This document shows positions 34,401 through 44,700 of a DNA stretch of 64,000 bases, piece after piece. The position numbers and the translations under genes are program-made. This DNA is from Bolinopsis microptera (Eukaryota > Ctenophora > Tentaculata > Lobata > Bolinopsidae): contig NC_087076.1 in the NCBI RefSeq assembly GCF_026151205.1, forward strand, positions 19,337,919-19,401,918, written 5' to 3'. Below the pieces are notes generated by a model, which had not been told where the DNA came from, searched no databases, and was given only the letters and a program-made list of their open reading frames with translations. Position 1 is the first letter of the stretch. Each line of letters opens with the position of its first letter.

Positions 34401-37400
34401 TGATGCGAAAGCTGGTGGCCATCTTTGGAAAATAAATCTTCCAGTAAAGAATGTTATGTTCGTGGGCATAGACACATACCATGATTCCCTATCTAGGCGA
34501 CGTTCAGTTGGCGGATTTGTTGCCAGTATGAACGATATCCAGACACGGTAAGGCTTAGAACATGCAACTTATTTTAGAATCTTCTCCTTCTATTATGATG
34601 ATTTTCTGTTTATCAAAGCTTTCTTCGGTAATCTCAGTACCTCAAGAAAAAATCAATCAAAACACTGAAATTTGGGTAAGCTGATATCTGAAAATGTCCT
34701 ACCGGTAGGACATTTTCATGATTTTCCTTTCGTCAATGCTTTCTCTCGATTGTGACTTCAGTCACTTATACTGGCCTCGCTGATTGATCACAGGTCAAAT
34801 ATTTAGCAAAAATTGTAAAATTTTGGTCAAGGAAACAGCAGAAAAGCTTTTATAATTTAACAAATGGTGAAGATGGCACCAACACTTTTCAATCACTTAC
34901 CTAATGTCATGATTTATGTATGTATAAAACTCAAAAATGTGCAAACTGTTCTAGTTTGCACATAGGCTGTGATAATATTTACAGTTACTACTCAAGAGCA
35001 TTTTGGCATGACAATGCTGGCGAAGAAGTCTTCTCAGGCTTACAGCCTATCATGAAGGACACCCTCCTTGAGTATTATCAGTTGAATCAACAATTTCCAG
35101 CAAGAATTATCATATTTAGGTACATTTCTTTTTAAAAAATCAAACTTTTATCCTCAACATGGTCATGAAGATTTAATTGAAAATTAGTAGCCTTAAAATC
35201 AGCCATTTGTTCAGCAAGCATGTATTCAAGCATGTATTTAAATTGCAGGGATGGAGTTGGTTATGGTCAGATGCAAGCTGTGCGGGAATTGGAGATAGAG
35301 TCTATAAAGAGGGCTATGTTGGAGTTACAGCTGCAAAAGTAAGTGCTACAATAATAACTTAAATAAGTAAATATGATAAGTAATAACTTGTATTTAACAG
35401 TTACAATCCAATGAAATTTTCTACCAAAGATGCATGAACAAAATCACCAATCAAACAGAATTTTCAATCAAACAAAAGTTTTAATCAAATCGAAATTTCA
35501 ATTGTATACCATTTATAACAGTAAAAACTTGAGTATAAACGATTCAATTTGATATTTGAAGGAAGCCTATAGCTTAGTGTGGGTCTCACTATCTGTGCAC
35601 TGGGCTACAAACAAACATGTTGTATATCAACACTGGTCTAGATACAGCAGTCTTTGGATTGTAATAATTTTATTAAAGGGAGTAGAATTAGCGGTTTGGA
35701 GCATTAATAGGGAGACAGCCTACTATAAATCCAGAGTTGTATTGATTAAATAAGTTATAAATTAACGGTAAATTTGAGGACCTAATTTGTTAACTTTTTT
35801 TTGCTTTAAAGAATACCTAAATAAATTGTATTCTAGAGTACAGTAAAACCCCGATTTACTGCGGGGTTTGAAGGAAAGGAATAGCCAGGGCAAACCGGCC
35901 TGGGTTTGTGGTAAATCAGGGTTTTGTTTGTTCACTTAATGTATGATTTTCTGTTTATCAAAGCTTTCTTCGGTAATCTCAGTACCTCAAGAAAAAATCA
36001 ATCAAAACACTGAAATTTGGGTATCTAGGATATCTGAAAATGTCCTACCGGTAGGACATTTTCATGATTTTCCTTTCGTCAATGCTTTCTCTCGATTGTG
36101 ACTTCAGTCACTTATACTGGCCTCACTGATTGATCACAGGTCAAATATTTAGCAAAAATTGTGAAATTTTGGTCAAGGAAACAGCAGAAAAGCTTCTATA
36201 ATGTAACAAATGGTGAAGATGGCACCAACACTTTTCAATCACTTACCTAATGTCATGATTTATGTATGTATAAAACTCAAAAATGTGCAAACTGTTCTAG
36301 TTTGCACATAGGCTGTGATAATATTTACAGTTACTACTCAAGAGCATTTTGGCATGACAATGCTGGCGAAGAAGTCTTCTCAGGCTTACAGCCTATCATG
36401 AAGGACACCCTTCTCTCACTATCTGTGCACTAGGCTACAAACAAACATGTTGTATATCAACACTGGTCTAGATACAGCAGTCTTTGGATTGTAATAATTT
36501 TATTAAAGGGAGCATTAATAGGGAGACAGCCTACTATAAATCCAGAGTTGTATTGATTAAATAAGTTATAAATTAATTAAATGTGAGACTAATTTGTTAA
36601 CTTTTTTGCTCAAAGAGTGGCGTAACGTTGCCTGTTGGCGCCCCCTGCCGAAAAAAGCGCCCCCCTGTTGCGCCCCTCCCCTTTGGTTGCCCCTCCTAAA
36701 AATGAACAAATTAGGTGATTTTAGAGAATACAGCGGTACCAAATCTCTAAAAAGAGTGTATCTGAGCAAAAACGCGCAGTTTGCTAGTACTTTAGTTAAG
36801 GAGTTTTCGAAAATTGTCCCAACATTCAAACGACGATTTGGCGCGCCCCTAAGACGGCCGCCCCTGCACAGCGGGGTAAGAAGGGCCTTTCGTTTTTACG
36901 CCACTGCCTTCAAGAAATACCTAAATAAATTTTATTCTAGAGTACAGTAAAAACCCCGATTTAATCGGGGTTTGAGGAATGGAATAGCCAGGGGCAAACG
37001 GCCGGGTTTGTCGGTTAAATCAGGGTTTTGTTGTTCACTTAAATGTATGATATTAAGCCCTATGTGAGGGAAAGGGTATGGCAGCAGTAAATCGGTGTTT
37101 GCGGTAGATCAGGGTTTTACTGTATGAGTATTTAATCATTCTTTCCTCAGGACTGAATTTGTTTTCACAGTAGTAGCAAAGCGCATAAACACTCGCTTCT
37201 TTGAAAAGTTTGGAACAAACTACAAGAACCCTTTCCATGGCACAATTGTAAGCAATGGTATAACAAAAAACGATCAAGCGTTTGACTTCTATTTGGTCTC
37301 TCAATCTGTTAGCCAAGGAACTGTGAGCCCAACACATTATACAGTCTTGGAATGGAATACAACTCTTAAACCTGAGCATTTACAGCAGATTGCATTTAAA

Positions 37401-37812
37401 CTCTGCCATATGTATTTCAATTGGACTGTAAGTAGAAACAAACTACAAAGGTACTTTCATCTTAATCAAAAACAGACAAATTAATCCACCATTATATGTA
37501 ATGAGAGTAAATCTTACATTATAATTAAAAATTAAAATTTCTTACAACTTCTTTCAGGGATCCCTATATCTCCCTGCCTTCACCTGCACCTTGCTCCAGT
37601 TTGATCACACGTTGCACTTTTTGGTTATGGAAATCTTTACATGCAGACCCATCACCAGCATTGCGTCACCATTTGTTTTATTTGTAAGACTGGTTGACAG
37701 TGTTTATTCTTCACAGAGAATTGAACAATTTGGGATCCGGACTCTACAGCGTAAGACTCTACAGCGTGAGACTCTACGGCGGATAGATGACTATAACAAC
37801 AATAAAACTTGA
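25455..37812 (+). CDS. piwi: PIWI Argonaute, 17 exons, complete
   Basis: Exons: 25455-25551, 26051-26166, 26369-26512, 30090-30165, 30300-30459, 30789-31005, 31462-31532, 31660-31825, 32328-32542, 32701-32890, 32986-33080, 33979-34111, 34330-34547, 34985-35119, 35249-35338, 37151-37427, 37558-37812. All are GT-AG with consistent phase, giving 884 residues. The N-terminus has RG repeats, the sites that symmetric arginine methylation offers to Tudor proteins. PAZ is in exons 7-9 (YNNSTYKIDDVLFDM, KISFIDYYKNKFNLTI), MID in 10-12, PIWI in 12-17. The slicer tetrad appears intact: Asp ~608 (VGIDTYHD), Glu ~646 (AGEEVFSGL), Asp ~679 (RDGVG), His ~770 (SPTHY). It binds piRNAs and silences transposons in germline or stem cells. 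Oddity: the extreme C-terminus shifts frame after FLV, so the usual Tyr-Leu end is read only in the neighbouring frame. Exon 3 could start three bases earlier. Confidence 0.93.
25603..25708. mobile_element. PIF/Harbinger-like MITE, copy 2, piwi intron 1
   Basis: This 106 bp element starts GGGATCGTTCACGTTTG and ends ATGTGAACGGCTCC, between TTA duplications (25600-25602 and 25709-25711). It is the same family as 9127-9229. Confidence 0.7.
26754..27310 (-). other. Degraded minus-strand coding trace
   Basis: The minus strand reads an acidic stretch (DDEEEE and VEDIDSSEEWAKIV), then a segment with ARFFQLEIEHGFSL, with frame changes. It may be what remains of a transposon protein. I do not recognise the family. 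Confidence 0.3.
27370..29420 (+). mobile_element. APE-type LINE with internal deletion, inside the foldback element
   Basis: A leader rich in CCGG-type sequence (27370-28000) precedes an apurinic-like endonuclease start, KVSTFNIRTAR...LHILGLQEHHVEH (28380-28500), continuing as VITCYSPTEASSDEEAE near 28700. The text then jumps to the far C-terminal reverse-transcriptase region (ITSEDGHALEEVEDFFYPGAW at 28820, HKMKAIWRSNLRRDLKIRLF, AGHIQRSS at 29200, GRGRP near 29280). Most of the polymerase core is absent, so an internal deletion joins the two ends near 28760. Several frame changes are present. The RTE-like assignment is tentative. Confidence 0.7.
31185..31360. repeat. Long palindromes in piwi intron 6
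   Basis: A near-perfect palindrome of about 60 bp at 31293-31352 has arms ACTCAAATACCCGGCCGAAT and ATTCGGCCGGGTATTTGAGT. Just before it lies a TATA-rich palindrome AGTTTCTTATAAATATAT / ATATTTATAAGAAACT at 31185-31250. Confidence 0.85.
32009..32298. mobile_element. hAT MITE, piwi intron 8
   Basis: The ends are CAGTGGCGTAACG and CGTTACGCCACTG. ATGGTACC is duplicated exactly on both sides (32001-32008, 32299-32306), the 8 bp target duplication of hAT elements. At 290 bp it is non-coding. A relative is at 36615-36906. Confidence 0.92.
33407..33791. mobile_element. TTAA-flanked TIR element, piwi intron 11
   Basis: It begins GGGGGCC, ends GACCCCC, and is bounded by TTAA (33403-33406 and 33792-33795), as in piggyBac or Kolobok insertions. 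The inverted arms share TATAGTTGTTTCTGATA and AGGGGAGTGATAT. It is non-coding, 385 bp. A partial relative begins at 41785. Confidence 0.75.
33872..33922. repeat. 11 bp tandem repeat
   Basis: Four units of AGCAAACTAGT lie close before piwi exon 12. Confidence 0.85.
34599..37045. repeat. Tandem duplication inside piwi including exon 14
   Basis: Block 34599-35939 is repeated at 35940-37045 with few mismatches. The second copy has lost the equivalent of about 35060-35583, which carried the end of exon 14, exon 15 and adjacent intron, and has gained a hAT MITE at 36615. The truncated duplicate exon 14' (36331 to about 36412) keeps its acceptor (TATTTACAG) but no donor, and sits between true exons 15 and 16. 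Confidence 0.9.
36615..36906. mobile_element. hAT MITE in the duplicated piwi block
   Basis: Ends AGTGGCGTAACG and ACGCCACTG, with GCTCAAAG and CCTTCAAG as the diverged 8 bp flanks. The first copy of the duplication at 35801-35820 (TTGCTTTAAAGAATACC) is the unoccupied site, so this insertion is younger than the duplication. Confidence 0.8.
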
Positions 37813-38685
37813 ACGAAATTGAGTCTTCTTGAATATAAATTCACTAACATGCATATTTCAATTTGATTCTCAGCTTAACCAATGCTGCACTGTGAATGGC
37901 AATTGCTACTTGAAATGTGAGGTCTTTCTATATAAATTGAAGATTTTTATCATTTTATTTATCTATATTTTTAAAAGTTGATATATCATTTATATTTACT
38001 TTCATAATTATGATGACAAAAATTTTCAACTATTTTAAAATGTTTGGCATATCATTTTTACCTTAATGTAGTTAACACAAAAAAAATATTTCTAATTTCC
38101 TTAAACTAATAGTAAAACAAATTTTTTAAGTAAAACAAATTATTATATTTTATAACCACAATCAATTCATATTTAGTTCAAATATTTAAAGTCAAAATAA
38201 CCATTTCACATAAGTGGTTTTATTATAATAAAATAATTTGTTATAAATTAATAAATTAATTTACACTAAAAATGTACAGAATGTACACAATTTTTATCTA
38301 GTGCAACACTGGTTCGGCGCGCGGCTGATCGAAAAAGTTTGGTTTGCATTTACTACTTACTAACTACAGTGTACAGCGTACATGAAAAGATAACTTACCG
38401 AATCTTTTAATACTAAATACATATTAATTTAGATGTTGTTCAATGAGTTAGCCACAAAAATGTTCAAATTATGTAGGAGGGTAAAAGACACAATTGCTAG
38501 TAATGCTTCTTTGTGCCCGTTGACTACAATGAACATTTTGAGGAGTTTCTCCAAACAGCTTTTCATCGGAGTGCATGTTATTTACTAGGTTATGCACAAG
38601 CCAGGCCAACATTTTGTTTTTGTGTCAGCCGCGCTACTAGGTTGCAGAGTATGATTTAAACATTAAAAAATTATACACTATACAA
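37813..38685. other. Intergenic, AT-rich
   Basis: No gene is recognised after the piwi stop. Confidence 0.5.
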
Positions 38686-38934
38686 CACAGGGGGGTCTGA
38701 AACCAGGTTTTCGATCAAATGCTGCCATTTGAAGTCAGACGTCGCCAACAGTTGCTCTCGTCCAATGAAATCGCTGCATTTTGCAAGTTAGTATGCATAA
38801 TTGAATTACATATATTCATATGCGGAGCTTGGCTTACATAATGCAGCGATTTCATTGGACGAGAGCAACTTTTGGCGACGTTTGACTACACATGGCAGCG
38901 TTTGATCGAAAACCTGGTTTCAGCTCCCCCTGTG
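38686..38934. mobile_element. MITE with ~95 bp inverted arms
   Basis: The ends are CACAGGGGG and CCCCCTGTG, with arms sharing GAAACCAGGTTTTCGATCAAA and TCCAATGAAATCGCTGCAT. ACAA lies on both sides (38682-38685, 38935-38938), a possible short target duplication. The transcript would fold as one long hairpin. Confidence 0.8.
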
Positions 38935-40620
38935 ACAAATTTGCTAATACATAATATCAGAGTCTTCACATAGCCATGTGTATACGCGTACTGCGTGACG
39001 CGCTTGTTTCACAAGTAGAATATGCTCTCTTTGCCGCCTTCGGCGGTCGCGCACTACTGCAAGCGAGAGAGCCCTGGTTAGAGCAAATCAGAGTCCAATC
39101 TAGCTGCAAACGTCAAACACCACTACACAGTTCAGCCGCCAAGTACCGTTTAAGTGAACACCGAGACACGAGGATTAGGTGTCACTTTGTAAATCACTTT
39201 ATGGATGGATTATTCAGTAATTGTTGTAGAAAATTACAGTCACTGCCACCTCACAGCAGGGGAAAAGTGCAAATAAACTGCTGCTAACTGCTGCTCACTG
39301 CTACTCACTGCTGCTCACTGCTGCTCACTGCTGCTTATAGCGTTATGTCGTGGGTCTCAGGTCTGATTAACGGCCAAGAATAAACAATGACAGCCCTTGA
39401 TTTACTTAAAAGCAACCAGTCATATATATATAATCATATTACTTACCTGGCACGCCAATTCCTGTGCGCGGCGCTCTTTTCAAGCTTCCTATACGTGATC
39501 TGTGAGAGTAGCGAGCAAAAGACTAGCAAGCTAGATAATCATATTACTGTCTTTGGATACTGTCCCTCCTTGATCCTTTTATTTTTTCCTGGTAATGACT
39601 GGTATTCACAATACACTTAATAGGTAAATGATTGATACATGTTTCGTATCCCTTCGGCGGCGCGCGCTTCGCGCGCGAAAAGTGGCATGCAACGTATGTC
39701 AAGTAAATAATATGAAATTTGATTCACGATGTCAATCCTTCGCATTTCGCCGATCTGCATTGTCATACGTTGTATGACCTGTGTATCGTCAGGACACCTA
39801 GTGAATTGTAGGTTTATAACCTACTGCAGGACGCGCGCCGAGTTGGACTCGTCGAATATATGGAACAGATATTTTACGAGTATCGCCCGTTAACTAGTGA
39901 AACGACCGTGGGTGTCACAACGTGATACAAGATCTGCATAAGTGGTTGCGAAAAGATGAGCGGCTTGGAGGACTTCGCCGCTTCGAAGCGCCGCGCAAAC
40001 TAGCATTCTTGCTTCGCATCGTCCGTCGTCGATCGTTGCTTTGCTTCGCAGAGCAACTGGCAACGATCTCGACGGATTGACATCGTCAAATAAAATGCGC
40101 GGCTTGACGGATGTTACTCGTCTAAATTTCTTCGAAGTAGCGCGCGCCGCTTTATTCTCGAAATAGCGCGCGCCGGGCCAAATCATTAACAACGGTCAAA
40201 TGCGCGGCCCAATAGTGCATCGCGCTACAAAAAGAAATTAAATATAATCTTTTTAACTGACGATGTCAATTCATCGCAGTTCGGCGAGGCCAATCACAAA
40301 TTAGTAGCACATTTAATTTGCCGATCTAGCAAGGTGATTTGTGGTTGCGAGAAGCATAATTGAGTGCGCGGCCCAGTAACGCATTGCGCTTCACCTAACC
40401 ATGTGCTTTCGCGCCACTGCGGGCGCAAGGGCTCTGGATAGAGCAACATTGCGCTACAAATAAAATATTTATAATTGATATTTCGCTTACATCAACTTGA
40501 CCATTGTTAATGATTTGGCCCGGCGCGCGCTACTTTGTAACACTTGTCGTCGGGAGAAAGCGGCGCGCGCTACTTCGAAAAAATTTAGACGAGTAACATT
40601 CGTCAAATATTAACAACCAA
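38935..40620. repeat. GCGCGC-rich dispersed repeats with inverted copies
   Basis: Between 39640 and 40600 the sequence is unusually rich in GCGCGC, TTCGCGCGCG and CCGGCGCGCG. Segments 40083-40200 and 40500-40605 are inverted copies (GACGAGTAACAT / ATGTTACTCGTC). Segment 39965-40095 recurs at 43742-43858 (GGAGGACTTCGCCGCTTCGA). At 39270-39335 there is an ACTGCTGCTC tandem run. No gene is supported. Confidence 0.6.
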
Positions 40621-40926
40621 TATTATATTATGAATAAATCTAATTGCTGACTTCAAAGCGGCTGTCCTGTGTCCAGATGGAAATGTAAATGTAATTATTT
40701 AAATCCCAGACTACCTGACTACCTAACCCATATCGTCAGTTTTTACTACATGCATCGAATCATTCATAACTGACCACAAACATAAATGGAAGTAGGAGGG
40801 CCCTTCCATTACTAATTTGATATGTAGCTATATTGAAAATTTGCCCGAAACTGGAAACCACAATTTTACTAGTAGAAGAATTACTTGCCCGTTGACGTTA
40901 AAATTAAATGAATTTGATATTTCAGA

Positions 40927-41325
40927 ACCCGACTGCTGATCTCAAATTTGAAGATTAACAATTCATTGGAACATGGAATAACTATATTGGAAAATACGTC
41001 AGATCAAGCTGAGAATGAATACATGTTTTGTGGGGAGAAAATCGGTAACTGGAAGTGGACCCTCTCAAGCAGTGATGAATTTCACAAAATGTTCAAAATA
41101 CCACGACCGGCATCGAACCATGGACGTCCCTCATTCGCTGCCTGACCTCATAGCTTACAGATTACTCGTCTACGCTACTAAACCGTCGTCAGATATGTTC
41201 TTAGGTGGTATTTGGACAATATTAATATGTGATGACAAATAGTGAATGATCTCTTTATGTTTTTAAAGATTCTATTTGATGTGTACAGTGTTTGTGTTGC
41301 ATTCTAAAATAAACCGCAAATAAAT
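40927..41325 (+). other. Possible terminal exon with polyadenylation signals
   Basis: A TTGATATTTCAG acceptor precedes an open frame ending at 41145 (about 70 residues, including MFCGEKIGNWKWTLSS). AATAAA signals lie at about 41309 and 41319. I do not recognise the protein and no upstream exon in phase was found. Confidence 0.25.
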
Positions 41326-41784
41326 TTCATGTCAATTTTAAATCTTCTAAGCCAATCTTTTAACTATAGTTGTTTTGTAAGCAGTAATAGTTACATTTTG
41401 ATATTATACCTATATTTATTATTGTAATACTGTTGTATAATGCTGTTTCTTCCTCATTGTAGCTTACATATAGGATAGCATACTTTGCTATGATCTTTGA
41501 TCACAGTTGACAATACTTGATTAGGGTTAATGATTGTACGCGTTTGAAATGTTGATTTGATATCATTATAACCTTTACTAATATTCAGATGAATGAATTT
41601 GATGTTTTATTTTTCCTCGGCACTATTGAAAATCCTTTAAGGGATGGAATCGGCACTGTCAAATATCTTTAAAAGGTTCGTGAACGAAATTACAATCGAT
41701 CTCTTGACGAATTTCAGCCTAAAAATTGTTTTGACTCGCGTAGCAATATGAAGCCCGCGGCATTCGCCGGGGTGTACTAATTAA

Positions 41785-42226
41785 GGGGGCCAGGGGGGGT
41801 CTTAATCAAAATTCTCTCGAAATCGACTTTATAGTTGTTTCTAATAGAGGGGAGTAATATTTATCAGCTGCTTTTGGTCTCATGGAAAAATATTTTTCGT
41901 CATGTTCCTAGCCGCGCGAAATTATCGCTGGTTAAAGGTCATGAGCGCTTATGGTTTATGTGTAATTTGTATCACGTCGTGACACCCATCGTCGTTTCAC
42001 TATAGTGTATAGAGTTTGTATGATACAGGAGGAGCCGCGTACTCGTGCGCGGCGGGTCATACAATTACAACGTATGACAATGTGTAATTGTATATCATAT
42101 ATATTGTGTATTGCGCGAGCGATTTTCAATCGCGCGTTTCTAAAAATTGATTCTAAAAATCTAGATCTCCTCCTACAGCTAAATTTTTGAGCAATCACCC
42201 TCAAACTTTTAAAATATGTTTTTATA
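41785..42226. mobile_element. Second TTAA element, interrupted by mariner-like element
   Basis: It starts after TTAA with GGGGGCCAGGG and shares the arm TATAGTTGTTTCTAATAGAGGGGAG with 33407-33791. It is interrupted at 42226. Its text resumes after the insertion at 43627 (TTAGGATCAGTTAGAAGAG), then fades. Confidence 0.65.
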
Positions 42227-43624
42227 CAGGGTGGGCCATGCAAAAGTCAGTAACCATACGTTGGCCTTTATAGCTCAGTTACTGAGTGCCCAATTTAAAT
42301 ACTTCAATTCCTTCTGGTATGACTTAGTACCACCATTGGTTCGAGGAATTTGTCAACTCGAAAAATATTCGCGTTACGTTCATTTTTTTTCAAATGGAAG
42401 TTCATTTTCAGATCACATTCATTTGATAGTTTGGATAGTCGGATCAAGCTAAATGTTATTGAATTGTGTTTGGCCATTCGAATTACGTTTGTCCTGAAAG
42501 AATTGGCTTTTACTAATTCGCTCGCCCAAAAATTTCACGTGACTTTGGTTTTTATGGTTTTGCAGCCGCACAAAATGGTTTTACATAAACCCTAACCATA
42601 ACCCCGAAGATATCCATAACCCTTACCACAACCCTAACCCTAACCCGAGCCCTAAACAATCGAATTCATGTTTTACTAGCCTGTCACGTGACCAAAACGG
42701 TTTTTTCCTCTCCAGGGAAGCATTTTTACCCTACGTTGTGGGGGGTGATTCGGAATCAGCGTTCAAAAATACACCGATTGAGATTAATTTCATACCGAAA
42801 GGGCCTTTTCACAAGAATTTTCTTAAAATTTGGGCGAGCGATTTAGTAGAAGCGGAAAGAATTAGAACTGTAGCTTCTCAGATGACCGAGATATGAAGCA
42901 TAACGAGTTTCTGTTTATTCATTACGTGTGATCAGGTGATTGGTTTACCTAATCACGTGATAAGGTGACCCCGTTAACTATAACCCCGTTAAACATTATG
43001 GGAATTGTTAAGGGTGCCCAATTAAGGTGTCGTGTCACGGTGTCACATAATCACCCAGTCAATATTGTTAACGAGATACAAAAAATGCTTGATAACTTCG
43101 TCATTTCTAATCCGATTTGCCTCATGTTTTGAGATCATATGTATGGTGGCCGAGGAGGCTCATTTTAAAAAATAAAATAAAAAACCATACTCACGTGGCC
43201 GAGGAGGCTCATTCGGCCGAGGAGGATCATTTTCTCTTTATCTCTCATTCGGCCGAGGAGGATCATTTTCTCTTTATCTCTTTTTCTCTTCCTCTTCCTC
43301 TCCTCTCTCTCTCTCTCTCGAATGAGCCTCCTCGGCCACCATACAGCATGTTAAAAGAAAACAATATAGGTGTTTTAATATTGAATGGGCGTGGTTTACC
43401 TGGGGACCTCAGGCTGTTCATTAACAATAGAGATTCGGCGGAATGACAGGCTGAGCGCGGCCCAGTAAGGGCGTGGTCTAATATATTAAAATTTTCAAAT
43501 TTTGACGACGGAATCCTCGAACCAGTAAGTACAGTATGCCATCTGCAAAGCAACAGCTCTCAAATATAAAACACGACGGAGCTATTAAGGCCAACGTATG
43601 GGTACTGACTTTTGGCCCACCCTG
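42227..43624. mobile_element. Tc1/mariner-type non-autonomous element, copy A
   Basis: The ends read CAGGGTGGGCC...AAAGTCAGTA and the inverse, with ACCATACGTTGGCC inside the left arm. TA flanks both sides. There is no transposase. It carries CCCTAACC-type repeats at 42585-42655 and a smaller nested inverted-repeat element at 43139-43346. It is an inverted relative of 61028-61797. Confidence 0.8.
43139..43346. mobile_element. Small inverted-repeat element nested in mariner copy A
   Basis: The arms are TATGGTGGCCGAGGAGGCTC and GAGCCTCCTCGGCCACCATA. The inside holds repeats of CGGCCGAGGAGG and a CTCTCT run. The mariner copy at 61 kb lacks this segment, so it was inserted later. Confidence 0.7.
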
Positions 43625-43627
43625 TAT

Positions 43628-44700
43628 ATTAGGATCAGTTAGAAGAGAACTCTAGAGCCAGAATTTGAGATAGGCCTTTAAAGATTTTAAATTTGATTTT
43701 GAAATTTTTGGACCTTGATAAGTGCAATAATTTATAATTAATTTGGAGGACTTCGCCGCTTCGACGCGCCGCGCGAACTAGCATTCTTGCTTCGCATCGT
43801 CGATCGTTGCTCTGCTTCGCAGAGCAACGATCTCGATGGGTTGACATCGTCAACCAAATAATTAATAAGCTTACCATTTGGGATGATGATTAATCACTCT
43901 ACACTCAACTGCCACGTAACTTTTTCAACCCGTTCTCTAGCTAGTTCTGAACAACTTTTCGAAACCCTAACCCTCTAATCTGATCCCAACCCAAACCCTA
44001 ACCCGATCCTTAACAAAAACATATGCTGAAACCCTAACCCTAACGAGAAATTAGACTAACTTCCTTATACGGTCATATCACGTGATCGAGACAGTTTTTC
44101 GCCAATATCTCGTCAGGGGAGCATTTTAACCCTATGTCATGGGGGGTGATTCGGAATCAGCGTCCGAAAATACATCGATTGAAGTTGGTCACAACTGTCG
44201 GGGGCCCATTTAGAACAATCTCGAAGATCGACTGTAGAGTGATTTAGCACGCTCGTACCATTTGCAATATATTTATATTTATTCATAAGCTCAAATTTAA
44301 TTAAATATCAAAAGTTAATGTTTTAATTTAAAATACTGCTCACCTGATTAGTAACTACAATAAGCTTATACTCTATCAACAAAAGAACTAGAAGAACGAG
44401 ACCTGTTACTGGAAGTGTTTAGAGTTCCAGAAGCGATTATACATTTGACTATACCAATAAAATAAAGCTTTAAAAAAACAATATACCTAGAATGTTTTTA
44501 TGAAATGAAGTCTCTATACACTGAACTCGTCTCATATAATTATATCTATCTAAATGTTATTTCCATTTTTTCATAACTTTTTGTTCCGTTTTTGTCCGTT
44601 TTATTATGTTTTCGTTCGCCCTACTTTTTGTCCATTTTGAAAATAAAGGGTACCGAACGGACAAAAACGGACACAAAACATGATCCTCATTTCCAGATAG
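43628..44700. other. Repeat-derived DNA with CCCTAA words
   Basis: 43742-43858 repeats 39965-40095. At 43962-44045 CCCTAACC words recur and the adjoining text (GGGGGGTGATTCGGAATCAGCGT) matches that at 42738-42765 inside mariner copy A, so this is a related element. No gene is seen. Confidence 0.5.

Noticed and set aside
38976-39287. 103-residue plus-strand frame
   Set aside because: It lies in GC-rich dispersed repeat and has no recognisable content.
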